A DNA stretch of 64,000 bases from Butyrivibrio sp. Su6 (GCF_900108105.1 NZ_FNUR01000002.1:124001-188000), one strand, 5' to 3'; shown: positions 16,258 to 24,398, numbered from the stretch's first letter. Made by a program: numbers and translations. Notes: generated by a model from the sequence alone, not told the origin.

Positions 16258-16346
16258 GTTTGCGTGACCGAGATGGCTTATGGTATCGCTCTGCTAAAGC
16301 GAAGCACGGCTAAACTGTGCCGAAGGTTCGAATCCTTCCGCAAACG
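16258..16346 (+). tRNA. tRNA-Ser(GCU)
   Basis: 89 nt; acceptor GTTTGCG with CGCAAAC, anticodon stem TCGCT/AGCGA around CTGCTAA, and a long variable arm (GCACGG..CTGTGC). Followed by a small GTGTCAT/ATGACAC hairpin near 16353-16370. Confidence 0.92.
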
Positions 16347-16458
16347 CTCAGTGTCATCTGATGACACTATACAGATCAAGGCTTCTGGATAATAATACAA
16401 TTACAGAAACGCAAAAGAGCTGCGAAACAGCAGCGAAGTTTAAGGAGAAGAATTAAGA

Positions 16459-16590
16459 ATGTACTACGTAACTATCAACAAGCAATTTAATAACAAACAG
16501 TTTATGCAGTTCTGCAAGAATCAGAAGTGCTTTGTTAGTTATGCAAATTGCAAGTTGGTGGTTGATGATCTAGGATCTGGGAAAAGATAA
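16459..16590 (+). CDS. Small ORF in the tRNA module (43 aa)
   Basis: ATG 16459 follows AAGGAG by 11 bases and encodes a short basic peptide (MYYVTINKQFNNKQFMQFCK, then CFVSYANCKLVVDDLG). It ends 40 bp before a strong terminator. The SD and terminator support expression. No family recognised; it could also be a remnant. Confidence 0.45.
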   Translation: MYYVTINKQFNNKQFMQFCKNQKCFVSYANCKLVVDDLGSGKR

Positions 16591-16631
16591 TCCGAAGAAA
16601 TCCTGAGCATTGAGAATAGAGTAGTTCTAGG

Positions 16632-16661
16632 TCCACTTAACTTGCGTTAGGTGGATTTTTT
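16632..16661 (+). terminator. Intrinsic terminator within the tRNA module
   Basis: Ten-bp stem TCCACTTAAC/GTTAGGTGGA (one wobble) and TTTTTT. It separates the first tRNA cluster from the second HTH gene. Confidence 0.8.
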
Positions 16662-16685
16662 AATGCAAAAAGGAGAGAAAAAGAA

Positions 16686-16907
16686 ATGGATTATCCAGTA
16701 ATAGATATCGAAGGAACAGGAATAAGGATCAGGGAGCTGATTAGAGAGAGCGGTCATACAGTATCAGAGGTTTCAGAATACCTTGGAGCAAGTACATCAC
16801 TTGTGTACAGATACTTAAGGGGAGAGGTTCTTCCAAGTATAGACAGAATCGTGGCTCTTTCAGTTTATCTTGAAGTACCTATTGATGACATAATCGCAGT
16901 CGCTTAA
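16686..16907 (+). CDS. Small HTH (XRE-like) protein, paralogue
   Basis: 73 aa with GGAGAGAAAAAG before ATG. HTH pattern IRELIRESGHTVSEVSEYLG then LVYRYLRGEVLPSIDRIVAL, ending PIDDIIAVA. It aligns along its length with the 15717-15974 product (VIDIEGTGIRIREL against AIDMVATGQRITDL). The stop is 10 bases before tRNA-Gln, so this gene is also embedded in the tRNA cluster. Confidence 0.8.
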   Translation: MDYPVIDIEGTGIRIRELIRESGHTVSEVSEYLGASTSLVYRYLRGEVLPSIDRIVALSVYLEVPIDDIIAVA

Positions 16908-16917
16908 GACTGCATCT

Positions 16918-16988
16918 TACGACATGGGGTAATGGTAGCCCACAGGACTTTGACTCCTGCAATCTTGGTCCGATTCCAAGTGTCGTAG
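16918..16988 (+). tRNA. tRNA-Gln(UUG)
   Basis: 71 nt; acceptor TACGACA with TGTCGTA, anticodon stem CAGGA/TCCTG around CTTTGAC. It ends 66 bases before the phosphoesterase start. Confidence 0.9.
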
Positions 16989-17054
16989 TAAGACGTAGTA
17001 AAGACAGTGAGATTATTGAGGCGTTGAGCCGTTTAGATTGATCGAGGTTTGTAC

Positions 17055-17765
17055 ATGAGCAGAGTTTTGGTAATTCCAGATGTGCATTTAAAACCCTGGA
17101 TATTTGATGAGGCAGATAAGGTAGATAAGAGTAGTTACGAAGATATTGTCGTTCTTGGAGACCTGGTAGATGACTGGGGGAAGGGCAATGATATTGATGC
17201 TTATGAAGAGACTTTGAAAAGAGCTGCAGAGTTTGGAAAAGAGCATGGTGAGTCTCTTTGGTGCTACGGGAATCATGATGTTTCTTATCTCTGGGATGCC
17301 ATGGAATCAGGATATTCAGTACAGGCTAGGATAACAGTCATTGAAGGGATAACTAAGCTTGAGCGGATTCTTGAGGACAGATATAAGTTTGTTCATAGAA
17401 TTGATAATGTACTGTTCAGTCATGCCGGAGTTACTGAGACTTTCGTGCTTCATTCCTGTGGATATCATGTGAAAGAAATTGAAGATATCCTTGCAAAGAT
17501 CAATCGGATGGGAAAACAGGAACTATGGAGAGATAGTTCGCCTATATGGGCAAGACCTCAGGCGGACTTTTACAGGATGTTCAGGGATGATCTCTTTTAT
17601 CAGGTAGTGGGCCATACACCTGTAGAGGAACCACTTGATGCTTGTGGAGTGCTGACATTAGACCTTTTCTCGACGTATTCAAATGGGGATCCATACGGTA
17701 ATCAGAAACTCTACATCGTGGATACTCTGACGAGGAAGTTTGTAGAGGCAAAAGTGGAAAGTTGA
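17055..17765 (+). CDS. Calcineurin-like metallophosphoesterase
   Basis: 236 aa from ATG 17055 with CGAGG upstream; a TTG at 17049 is less likely. All metal-binding motifs are visible: PDVHL (D-x-H), GDLVDD, CYGNHD, FSHAG and VGHTP. It resembles PrpA/phage Ser-Thr phosphatase and ApaH-like enzymes; the substrate may be a phosphoprotein, a dinucleotide or an RNA end. It lies between the tRNA-Gln gene and an RNA ligase. An RNA 2',3'-phosphate or end-processing role is therefore attractive, but it is inferred only from context. Confidence 0.88.
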   Translation: MSRVLVIPDVHLKPWIFDEADKVDKSSYEDIVVLGDLVDDWGKGNDIDAYEETLKRAAEFGKEHGESLWCYGNHDVSYLWDAMESGYSVQARITVIEGITKLERILEDRYKFVHRIDNVLFSHAGVTETFVLHSCGYHVKEIEDILAKINRMGKQELWRDSSPIWARPQADFYRMFRDDLFYQVVGHTPVEEPLDACGVLTLDLFSTYSNGDPYGNQKLYIVDTLTRKFVEAKVES

Positions 17766-18009
17766 TATTTTGTAAAAAGCTTTCAATGAAACAGATGATG
17801 ATTTCTAATTTGACATGCACAACCGCGACTATCACATCTTATCAACCACGAGTCGACTGACAATCAGCGTTCAGGGGAATATCATTTATTCATGTGGATT
17901 GTGCGCCGTCACATTAATCCGGAGGTGGTGTGAAAACCAGGTGGGGTCCACCTATCGGGCCTCGCCGTAACAGTCGGATATACAAAATAACAAAGGAAGG
18001 TAAGAAAAG
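17766..18009 (+). promoter_or_regulatory. Long structured leader of the RNA ligase gene
   Basis: The 244-nt gap contains consecutive foldable elements: AGGTGG/CCACCT with a 3-nt loop (about 17939-17953), then a CGG/CCG hairpin. It is richer in GC than its surroundings. A 51-codon frame opened by ATG 17815 crosses the region but shows no SD or recognised family. The SD AAGGAAGG precedes the ligase. No known riboswitch was identified. Confidence 0.4.
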
Positions 18010-19056
18010 ATGAGAAAACTAGCATCAATACAGAAAATCAAGGCAGTCATGCCTATACCGGATGCGGATAGACTGGAACTTGTCCAGGTACTTGGATGGA
18101 AGTGTGTCGGTGGAAAAGATGAATTCCGTGTAGGAGATATGGTGGTCTATTTCGAGATAGACTCCTTTCTGCCTGTATGTGATGAGTTCGAGTTTTTAAG
18201 AAAGAGTTCCTACAGAAGCAATGAGTTCATGGGTGAAGGATTCAGACTTAAGACCATGAAGTTCAGAGGTGAGATATCTCAGGGTTTATGTCTGGGGATA
18301 GATAAGCTGCCAAAGCTTCAGGGCATGACACTGGAGGAAGGAATGGACGTTACGGAAATCCTTGGTGTGCGTGAATGGGAAATGCCTGAGCGTGCAGGAT
18401 CCGGAGGAACTATGATTGGAGATCGTCCGGGATATATCCCTAAGACTGATGAGACCAGAATACAGTCTGCACCAGAGCTCCTAAATGAGTTCAGGGGACT
18501 ACCCTATTACATAACTACAAAGATGGATGGATCAAGCCATTCAATAGGTGTAAGGGATGGGGAGATTTCTTTTACCGGGCATAACTTCACTTATAAGGAT
18601 GATGGAAAGTCTGCATTTGTTGAGCACGTAAAGGCGGTAGGTATACCTGAAAAGATGAAAGAATATGCAGATGAGCATGGACTAAGCACCCTTGTACTTC
18701 AGGGAGAATGGTGCGGTGAAGGAATTCAGAAGAACAGGCTTAAGCTAAAGAGACCGGAGTGGTTTGTATTTACAGCTAAAACGGATGATAAGAGAACTGA
18801 TCTTACAACGCTAAGGGAAATCTGTGAATTCGTTCACTGCCAGATGGTCCCGGTGGAAGAGGAAGGTGATGACCTTCTTGCAAAGTATCCAGATGAAGCA
18901 GCTCTTTTAGCCAGGGCTGAAGGAATTGGTTATAACGGAACTACCAGAGAAGGAATAGTAATTCGTCCCATAGAGCCGGTTCATTCATATACACTTAGCG
19001 GACCGTTGTCGATGAAGGTAATAAACAACAAGTATCTTATGAAGAATGATGAGTAA
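18010..19056 (+). CDS. RNA ligase (Rnl5/DRB0094-like)
   Basis: 348 aa. An N-terminal OB-like region (about 1-120; ELVQVLGWKCVGGKDEFRVG, then GDMVVYFEIDSFLP) precedes the nucleotidyltransferase domain. Motif I is TKMDGSS with K171 as the predicted adenylated lysine. Later motifs are LQGEWCGEGIQ, EGIVIRP and SMKVINNKYL. This is the arrangement of the Deinococcus DRB0094 family, which seals 3'-OH/5'-PO4 RNA ends using ATP. Position after a phosphoesterase and six tRNA genes suggests tRNA repair. SD AAGGAAGG. Confidence 0.9.
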   Translation: MRKLASIQKIKAVMPIPDADRLELVQVLGWKCVGGKDEFRVGDMVVYFEIDSFLPVCDEFEFLRKSSYRSNEFMGEGFRLKTMKFRGEISQGLCLGIDKLPKLQGMTLEEGMDVTEILGVREWEMPERAGSGGTMIGDRPGYIPKTDETRIQSAPELLNEFRGLPYYITTKMDGSSHSIGVRDGEISFTGHNFTYKDDGKSAFVEHVKAVGIPEKMKEYADEHGLSTLVLQGEWCGEGIQKNRLKLKRPEWFVFTAKTDDKRTDLTTLREICEFVHCQMVPVEEEGDDLLAKYPDEAALLARAEGIGYNGTTREGIVIRPIEPVHSYTLSGPLSMKVINNKYLMKNDE

Positions 19057-19129
19057 CGGCAAATTGGCAGAAAAGATGTTGATGATGGTAAAAGGTACAT
19101 TAAAAGAATATAGAGGATGGCGGGGATAA
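19049..19129 (+). CDS. Possible truncated ORF overlapping the ligase end
   Basis: ATG 19049 overlaps the ligase stop in another frame and runs 26 codons (MSNGKLAEKMLMMVKGTLKE, then YRGWRG). It may be the start of a deleted downstream operon gene. Weak evidence. Confidence 0.3.
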   Translation: MSNGKLAEKMLMMVKGTLKEYRGWRG

Positions 19130-19214
19130 TGGGGCACGATTCTTACATGGTGAACGCAGCGGAAAATTAGTTATTTTGTGGCTTTGCGGTTCCACATGTA
19201 CTATGCTAACGTTC

Positions 19215-19250
19215 TTGACGAAAAGAATAAAATATGTTATATATAGCATA
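19215..19250 (+). promoter_or_regulatory. Promoter and palindromic operator of the HigBA-type pair
   Basis: TTGACG (19215-19220) and TATATA (19238-19243) are 17 bp apart. An 18-bp near-palindrome, TATG..CATA (19233-19250), covers the -10. This is where an autoregulating antitoxin would bind. Confidence 0.75.
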
Positions 19251-19266
19251 AAGAGAGGGAGGCAAT

Positions 19267-19632
19267 GTGCCAAATTTTCAAATAAATTTTTATAGAGACA
19301 TAGACGGCAGTAAGCCTGTTGGATTATTTATTAGGACTTTGGATGTAAAGATGAAGGCCAAGGTTGTGGCTAATCTTCACTTGCTTGAGGAGTATGGCAA
19401 TCTTGCTAGAGAACCTCTTTCAAAAGAGCTGGAAGATGGAATATTTGAATTACGTAGTGGTGAAGGAAATAACATAGTCAGGATATTGTATTTCTTTGAT
19501 AAGGGGCAAATCATAATTGCCACTAATGGTTTTGTTAAAAAACAACAGAAAACACCTAGAGGTGAAATTGATTTAGCTAAGCAGAGAAGAATCGACTACC
19601 ATAGTAGGAAGGAGGCGGGAACGTATGAGTGA
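19267..19632 (+). CDS. RelE/HigB-type toxin (phage Gp49-like)
   Basis: 121 aa from GTG 19267, five bases after GGGAGG. The sequence FIRTLDVKMKAKVVANLHLL, KELEDGIFELRS, VRILYFFDKGQIIIATNGFV and KKQQKTPRGEIDLAKQRR is the standard layout of HigB/Gp49-family ribosome-dependent mRNA interferases. It overlaps the HTH antitoxin by eight bases. Toxin-first order is typical of HigBA. Confidence 0.88.
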   Translation: MPNFQINFYRDIDGSKPVGLFIRTLDVKMKAKVVANLHLLEEYGNLAREPLSKELEDGIFELRSGEGNNIVRILYFFDKGQIIIATNGFVKKQQKTPRGEIDLAKQRRIDYHSRKEAGTYE

Positions 19633-19915
19633 TCTTCAGGAATTGACCAATGAACTTATGCAGGATCCTGAGTTTAAAAGTGAATATGAGGCACTTCAAC
19701 CAGAAATGGATATTACAAGAGCGATACTTGATGCAAGAATCCATGCGGGTATGACTCAGTTGGAATTGTCAGAGAAGAGCGGTATAAGTCAAGCGGACAT
19801 AAGCAGATTGGAGAAGGGGACAAGAAATCCTAGCATTGCGCTTCTTAAACGCCTTGCTGAAGCTATGGACAGTACTTTAAAAATAGAGTTTGTTCCTAAA
19901 AAAATGGTAAGATAA
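19625..19915 (+). CDS. HigA-type HTH antitoxin
   Basis: 96 aa, overlapping the toxin gene. An N-terminal helical part (about 1-35) likely contacts the toxin. The HTH is ARIHAGMTQLELSEKSGISQ, ADISRLEKGTRNPSIALLKR. Autoregulation through the upstream palindrome is expected. No partner other than the preceding toxin. Confidence 0.87.
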   Translation: MSDLQELTNELMQDPEFKSEYEALQPEMDITRAILDARIHAGMTQLELSEKSGISQADISRLEKGTRNPSIALLKRLAEAMDSTLKIEFVPKKMVR

Positions 19916-20100
19916 TAACTTGTTTTCAGTGTTGTTCACACTCATGGTAGATGGCCTTTCAGACAATCAGGATTATGAAGCGTATTTTAGAGCGTTGTAT
20001 CATTGCTTTAGATAGCCCAAAGGGAAGGGCTTATTAAGAAGTACCTGACTTCGGAGCTGTGGGAGATACTGAATATGTAATTACAGGAGAGATTTACAGG

Positions 20101-20130
20101 TGGGCTGGAGAGTGTTCCAGTCCATTTTTT
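20101..20130 (+). terminator. Intrinsic terminator
   Basis: TGGGCTGGA pairs with TCCAGTCCA (one wobble), followed by TTTTTT. Sequence 19916-20100 shows no convincing gene. Confidence 0.8.
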
Positions 20131-20183
20131 GTGGGATGAATAGCACTGTTGGGGGTATAATGGATATGTTCAGTAAATGACAT

Positions 20184-20266
20184 ATATGAAGCCGCTGACC
20201 TTTTTTTATATGAGAAAAGACCAGCGGCGCTATTGTAGGGAGGACCCTCTGGGTGTGGACCAGAGA
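20184..20266 (+). ncRNA. Repeated two-hairpin leader element, copy 1
   Basis: Hairpin one is GCCGCTG (20191-20197) with CAGCGGC (20222-20228). A conserved TAGGGAGGACCCT follows. Hairpin two is CTCTGG (20247-20252) with CCAGAG (20260-20265). The same order and core occur at 61971-62050, where hairpin two is CCTTCGG/CCGAAGG. Preserved pairing with changed sequence points to a structured RNA. It lies 46 bases before the gene at 20312. Confidence 0.5.
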
Positions 20267-20311
20267 ATAGATTAGATGTTGGCTCGGAGTGGCCAAAGGA
20301 GGAAATGTAGA

Positions 20312-21190
20312 ATGCTTCAATTACCTAATCCTATTGGGGATGAAAAAGCGGATAAGATAATTACTGAATTTGTAAATTACAGGCTTCTGGAGATTATGGA
20401 GGATATTATTCTCGATGAAGTTGTCTGGGGAATGGCTCAGAGGGGAGAACTTGATCAGAGTGCGTCTACGAAGAGTTTTGATGAGCTTGTGGATTTAAAA
20501 GAGCTTATGCTTGATGATGAATTTGCAGCAGCTGTTTCTATGTCTTATCTGCCGGAGAACTATCCTCTGGAAAAGGCAAATAAGAAGTTCTTTGGACTTT
20601 ACAAGCTTCTCAGGGCAAAGAAAGAGTATGTGCCGGATCTTACAACGGAATATGTTCTCTACAGCATTATCGAGAGCAAGATTGGCGAAGTAGATATGAT
20701 CAATCAGGATATCGATGATGGCCTTTTCGATGATCTTGAGAATGATATGATAGATGGCTTCGATGAGGATTTTGACGATGACGAGGATGATTTCTTCGGA
20801 GATGATTTCGATGATGACGAAGAACTCACCACAGTAGAAAGAATTCCTGAGCCAGACCGTTCAGTAGTTAAAAAAGCAGCCCTTGAATCCTACAAGGGAG
20901 ATTTTGAAGGCGAAGAACTGGAGGAAACTGCTGAGTATCTGGTTAACTGCTATGAGGATCTTCGTGCATATCTTGATATATGTTTCTGGGATACGGATTG
21001 TCTTTTCCTGGATGATTATACAGAAGAGCAGCTGGCACAGTTGGATCTGAATGAGCAGCTGGGAATAGTTGCTGAGAAGGAAAAGAAGATAATTGAATTC
21101 CCATTCCAGAATAAAGACGGCAAGCAGACTCGTATCAAGGCTGAGCTTGATATAGATCCCTGGGATCTGGAGGATGAGGGATTGCACTAA
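20312..21190 (+). CDS. Acidic hypothetical protein
   Basis: 292 aa from ATG 20312, nine bases after AAAGGAGG; an earlier in-frame ATG at 20276 has no SD. The N-terminal 130 residues look helical. Residues 138-172 are an extreme Asp/Glu/Phe tract (DDDEDDFFGDDFDDDEE). A C-terminal domain follows, with YLVNCYEDLRAYLDICFWDT. I do not recognise the family. The acidic linker could mimic nucleic acid or bind a basic partner. The two-hairpin leader element lies just upstream. Confidence 0.6.
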   Translation: MLQLPNPIGDEKADKIITEFVNYRLLEIMEDIILDEVVWGMAQRGELDQSASTKSFDELVDLKELMLDDEFAAAVSMSYLPENYPLEKANKKFFGLYKLLRAKKEYVPDLTTEYVLYSIIESKIGEVDMINQDIDDGLFDDLENDMIDGFDEDFDDDEDDFFGDDFDDDEELTTVERIPEPDRSVVKKAALESYKGDFEGEELEETAEYLVNCYEDLRAYLDICFWDTDCLFLDDYTEEQLAQLDLNEQLGIVAEKEKKIIEFPFQNKDGKQTRIKAELDIDPWDLEDEGLH

Positions 21191-21276
21191 GCAAGGAAAA
21201 GCAGAGGATCGGCAAGGAATTCAGAAATGGATTTGAGGCCGATCTTTTTTTTGCAAAATTATTTATTTTTGCTTGA
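21191..21276 (+). pseudogene. Remnant of a paralogue of the 13850 small gene
   Basis: One frame reads SKEKQRIGKEFRNGFEADLF, matching the ERISKEFRDGFGADSFLLAV tail of the 13850-14056 product. No start codon remains. The T-run afterwards is part of the remnant, although it resembles a terminator tail. Confidence 0.7.
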
Positions 21277-21303
21277 CTATGACGTAACGTGATAGTTTAT
21301 GAT
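21273..21303 (+). promoter_or_regulatory. MerR-type promoter with 19-bp spacer and dyad operator
   Basis: TTGACT (21273-21278) and TATGAT (21298-21303) are 19 bp apart, the over-long spacer that MerR proteins correct by untwisting. The dyad CTATGACGT..ACGTGATAG at 21277-21295 fills the spacer. The regulator gene follows at 21332, so it is autoregulated. Confidence 0.85.
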
Positions 21304-21331
21304 GTAATCACACGTGAAGGAGATGATAGCC

Positions 21332-22057
21332 ATGAAGACAGTAAATGAAGTGAGCAAGCTGACTGGAGTGAGTATACGCACGCTGCAGTATTATGATAAG
21401 ATAGGACTCTTAAAGCCGGCGGAGTATACCGAGTCCGGATACAGGCTGTATGACGATGCGGCGCTGGAGAGACTTCAGCAGATTTTACTGTTTCGTGAGC
21501 TTGAGTTTCCGCTTAAGGATATCAAGGATATCGTAACCAGATCTGATTTTGACAAGAGATTGGCACTTGATCAGCAGATAGAACTTCTTGAATTAAAGAA
21601 GGAACATATCGAAAATCTGATCAGTATGTGCCGTGGTTTAAAACTGAGAGGAGTGAGACATTTGGATTTTAAAGCATTTGATTCAAGTAAATTAGACGAA
21701 TACGCTAAGCGCGCAAAAGAACGGTGGGGCAATACTCCGGAATATAAGGAATTCGAAGAGAAGAACGGTAAGCGGTCAAAGAGTGAAGAAAAAAGTATGA
21801 TGGCCGATTTTATGAAAATCTTTGAAGAGTTCGGAGCTATGAAGGATCAGGATCCTGCTTCTACAGAAGTTCAGGATCAGGTAAAGAAACTGCAGGGCTT
21901 TATTACCGAGCATTTTTACAAATGCACTAAGGAGATTCTTTCAAGTCTCGGTAAGATGTATGCCGGTGGCGGCGAATTCACCGAGAATATTGATAAGATG
22001 GGTGGAGAAGGAACTGCTGAATTTACTCACCGGGCTATACAGATCTACTGCGGATGA
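21332..22057 (+). CDS. MerR/TipAS-type regulator
   Basis: 241 aa from ATG 21332, nine bases after AAGGAG; an in-frame GTG at 21314 overlaps the SD. The N-terminal MerR winged helix (VNEVSKLTGVSIRTLQYYDK) leads into a long dimerisation helix (about 75-110) and a C-terminal TipAS domain ending YAGGGEFTENIDKMGGEG. TipAS domains bind thiopeptide-like or amphipathic drugs and activate the promoter. A copy of the C-terminal end lies at 3040-3199. No adjacent transporter is present; the next gene is a divergent-strand LysR gene. Confidence 0.9.
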   Translation: MKTVNEVSKLTGVSIRTLQYYDKIGLLKPAEYTESGYRLYDDAALERLQQILLFRELEFPLKDIKDIVTRSDFDKRLALDQQIELLELKKEHIENLISMCRGLKLRGVRHLDFKAFDSSKLDEYAKRAKERWGNTPEYKEFEEKNGKRSKSEEKSMMADFMKIFEEFGAMKDQDPASTEVQDQVKKLQGFITEHFYKCTKEILSSLGKMYAGGGEFTENIDKMGGEGTAEFTHRAIQIYCG

Positions 22058-22137
22058 TGCATTTTTTTGAAAAAGTAGGTTCTCGGTAGGTTTTTGGTAG
22101 GAAAGTGGCAGATAAAGTATAGCGGATTTTCAAAAAA

Positions 22138-23010
22138 TTACTTGAAAGTCTTTTTTATCTGCTCCAGAAATTTTTCCGCAATAGGAGTAAAGGTCTGATA
22201 CTTGTTCCATATCAGATACAGCTCTGATTTTAGTTCAGGTGAAAGCGGTCTGAATACCATGTCAGTTCCTTCAGTATTTATCAGATTTTTAAATGTAAGA
22301 AGTATTCCAAGGTTTTCTCTTGCAAATACAGAGCCGTTATAAGAAAGTCTAAAGGAACCCTCAAGCTTTAGTTCAGGATATCTGTCTTTGGCCCATGTTT
22401 TGATTTCATTGTTCCAACTCTGCTCTGAGACAAACAGAGGCTGTCCTGTCAGGTCAGAGACATGGATGGATTTTTTCTTTGCAAGGGAATGAGATGAAGA
22501 GATGATCGCTCCCCATACATCAGCTTCCGGAAATTTTACATATTCGTATTTATTGCTGTCAGGTGTTTCACATAGTACAGCAAAGTCTAAAATGCCCTTA
22601 TCAAGCTTTTCAGTAACCTGCTCAGTATCTCCGCTTGTTATATGATAAGTGAAATTAGGGTATTTTTCTTTTAACTTATAGATCTCTCTGGCGAGGTATC
22701 TGATCTGATAGCTTTCTGCCAGTCCAAAATATATATCTCCACCTGTTATATCATCCAGGGAGTTAAATTCCTGTTCGATCTTATCTGACATGGCCACAAG
22801 ATCCTGAGCGCGGTCACGAAGAAGCATTCCCTCATCAGTAAGTGAAATACTGAAGCTGTGCCTGACAAATAACTTTTTTCCAAGTTCTTCTTCTAATGCT
22901 TTTAATGTCTTTGAAAGAGTAGGCTGCGATACATGAAGCTGCTCAGCAGCTTTTGACATATTTTCCTCCCTTGCGACTGCAAGGAAGTATCTGAGATTTT
23001 TTATTTCCAT
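22138..23010 (-). CDS. LysR-family transcriptional regulator
   Basis: 290 aa on the minus strand, GGGAGG before the start. The N-terminal wHTH (FLAVAREENMSKAAEQLHVS, QPTLSKTLKALEEELGKKLF) is classic LysR. The effector domain (about 90-290) is of the periplasmic-binding-protein type. It is divergent from the 23133-25559 operon across a 122-bp gap that contains a palindrome, so it probably controls that operon. The ligand is unknown. Confidence 0.92.
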   Translation of the reverse strand: MEIKNLRYFLAVAREENMSKAAEQLHVSQPTLSKTLKALEEELGKKLFVRHSFSISLTDEGMLLRDRAQDLVAMSDKIEQEFNSLDDITGGDIYFGLAESYQIRYLAREIYKLKEKYPNFTYHITSGDTEQVTEKLDKGILDFAVLCETPDSNKYEYVKFPEADVWGAIISSSHSLAKKKSIHVSDLTGQPLFVSEQSWNNEIKTWAKDRYPELKLEGSFRLSYNGSVFARENLGILLTFKNLINTEGTDMVFRPLSPELKSELYLIWNKYQTFTPIAEKFLEQIKKTFK

Positions 23011-23055
23011 GAAAACCTCCCTAAAGCTGACAATTAATATGTTATTCCAAAAACG

Positions 23056-23069
23056 AATATCATGATATT
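23056..23069. promoter_or_regulatory. Palindrome between LysR gene and redox operon
   Basis: AATATCATGATATT is a perfect 14-bp palindrome in the divergent intergenic region, flanked by A/T-rich DNA. Likely LysR operator. Confidence 0.55.
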
Positions 23070-23132
23070 TATTTTATTCATTAGCGAAAACCAGGTCAAG
23101 GATTTACTATGAAATCAGAAGGAGCAAAAAAG

Positions 23133-23348
23133 ATGGATACCAAAAAGATTCTTGAAAGCCTTACTGACATGGGCTGTGATGAGAAAGAAATAAGCTTTAT
23201 GAAAAAGATGTATGAAGAAGGGGATACAGATACGCTTCTTCGAGATCTTAGAAAATGCCGGTGCCATCTGATGGACGAACTTCATGATAGTCAGAAGAAA
23301 GTTGATAACATGGATTTTTTGATAAGACAGATTCAAAAAGAGAAATGA
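23133..23348 (+). CDS. Small conserved helical protein
   Basis: 71 aa from ATG 23133, eight bases after AGAAGGAG; the ATG at 23109 lies ahead of this SD. It is charged and helical (DLRKCRCHLMDELHDSQKKV). It overlaps the ATGA region before the hydrolase gene. Small proteins of this kind commonly precede the hydrolase/flavodoxin genes of such LysR operons; function unknown. Confidence 0.65.
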   Translation: MDTKKILESLTDMGCDEKEISFMKKMYEEGDTDTLLRDLRKCRCHLMDELHDSQKKVDNMDFLIRQIQKEK

Positions 23349-23368
23349 TTAAAACGGAGGAATGTAAA

Positions 23369-24385
23369 ATGATCAGAAAAGAAGAACTAAACCTTGTAAC
23401 TGAGTGGGATAAGACCTTTAAGAAAAGTGATAAGGTAGACCACAGCAAAGTCACATTTGTAAACAGATATGGAATTACCCTTGCGGCAGATATGTATGTG
23501 CCAAAGAATGCAGAAGGTAAACTTCCTGCAATTGCTGTATGCGGACCTTTCGGAGCAGTAAAAGAGCAGTGCTCAGGACTCTATGCACAGACAATGGCAG
23601 AGAGAGGATTTCTGACAATAGCATTTGATCCCTCTTTTACAGGAGAGTCTGGTGGAAATGTAAGATACATGGCATCTCCGGATATCAACACAGAAGATTT
23701 CATGGCGGCAGTTGATTTCCTTTCACTTAATGAAAAAGTAGATCCTGACAGGATTGGAATCATCGGTATCTGTGGATGGGGCGGCATGGCTGTAAATACA
23801 GCAGCTCTTGATACAAGAATTAAAGCTACAGCTGCAATGACAATGTATGACATGACAAGAGTAAATGCTAAGGGATATTTTGACTCCGAGGACAGCGAGG
23901 AAGCAAGGTATCAGAAGAGAGCTGCCATGTGCGCTCAGAGACTTGAAGACCTTAAGGCAGGTGAGTATAAGCTTGGCGGCGGTGTAGTAGATCCACTTCC
24001 GGAGGATGCACCTTTCTTTGTAAAAGACTATTATGATTACTACAAGACTGACAGAGGTTATCACAAGAGAAGCCTTAATTCCAACGGTGGATGGAATGTT
24101 ATTGGCTGTGAGTCTTTTGTTAATCAGCCAATCCTTAAGTACTCTAATGAGATAAGGAGCGCTGTTTTACTTGTTCATGGAGAAAAGGCACACTCTTGCT
24201 ATTTTTCTAAGGATGCTTATGCAGATATGATCAAAGACAGCAAGTATGCAGATAACAAGGAACTAATGATAATCCCTGATGCAGTACATACTGATCTATA
24301 TGATGGCGGAGATAAGGATTATATTCCTTTTGACAAGCTGGAGAACTTCTTTAAGGAGAATGTTAAACCGATAGAAAAGAAATAA
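23369..24385 (+). CDS. Alpha/beta hydrolase with Cys nucleophile elbow
   Basis: 338 aa from ATG 23369, eight bases after GGAGG. An N-terminal beta region precedes the alpha/beta core (KLPAIAVCGPFGAVKEQCSG). The nucleophile elbow is IGICGWGG, with Cys where most hydrolases have Ser, as in dienelactone hydrolases. Likely acid Asp and His are in DLYDGGDKD and IIPDAVHTD. Substrate unknown. It is the second gene of the LysR-divergent operon, 13 bases before a flavodoxin-family gene, which suggests a detoxification role. Confidence 0.85.
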   Translation: MIRKEELNLVTEWDKTFKKSDKVDHSKVTFVNRYGITLAADMYVPKNAEGKLPAIAVCGPFGAVKEQCSGLYAQTMAERGFLTIAFDPSFTGESGGNVRYMASPDINTEDFMAAVDFLSLNEKVDPDRIGIIGICGWGGMAVNTAALDTRIKATAAMTMYDMTRVNAKGYFDSEDSEEARYQKRAAMCAQRLEDLKAGEYKLGGGVVDPLPEDAPFFVKDYYDYYKTDRGYHKRSLNSNGGWNVIGCESFVNQPILKYSNEIRSAVLLVHGEKAHSCYFSKDAYADMIKDSKYADNKELMIIPDAVHTDLYDGGDKDYIPFDKLENFFKENVKPIEKK

Positions 24386-24398
24386 AGGATGGGAAAAT

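Noticed and set aside
17815..17970. 51-aa CDS in the ligase leader
   Set aside because: No SD, no recognised family, and it coincides with stem-forming GC-rich sequence; kept only as part of the leader.
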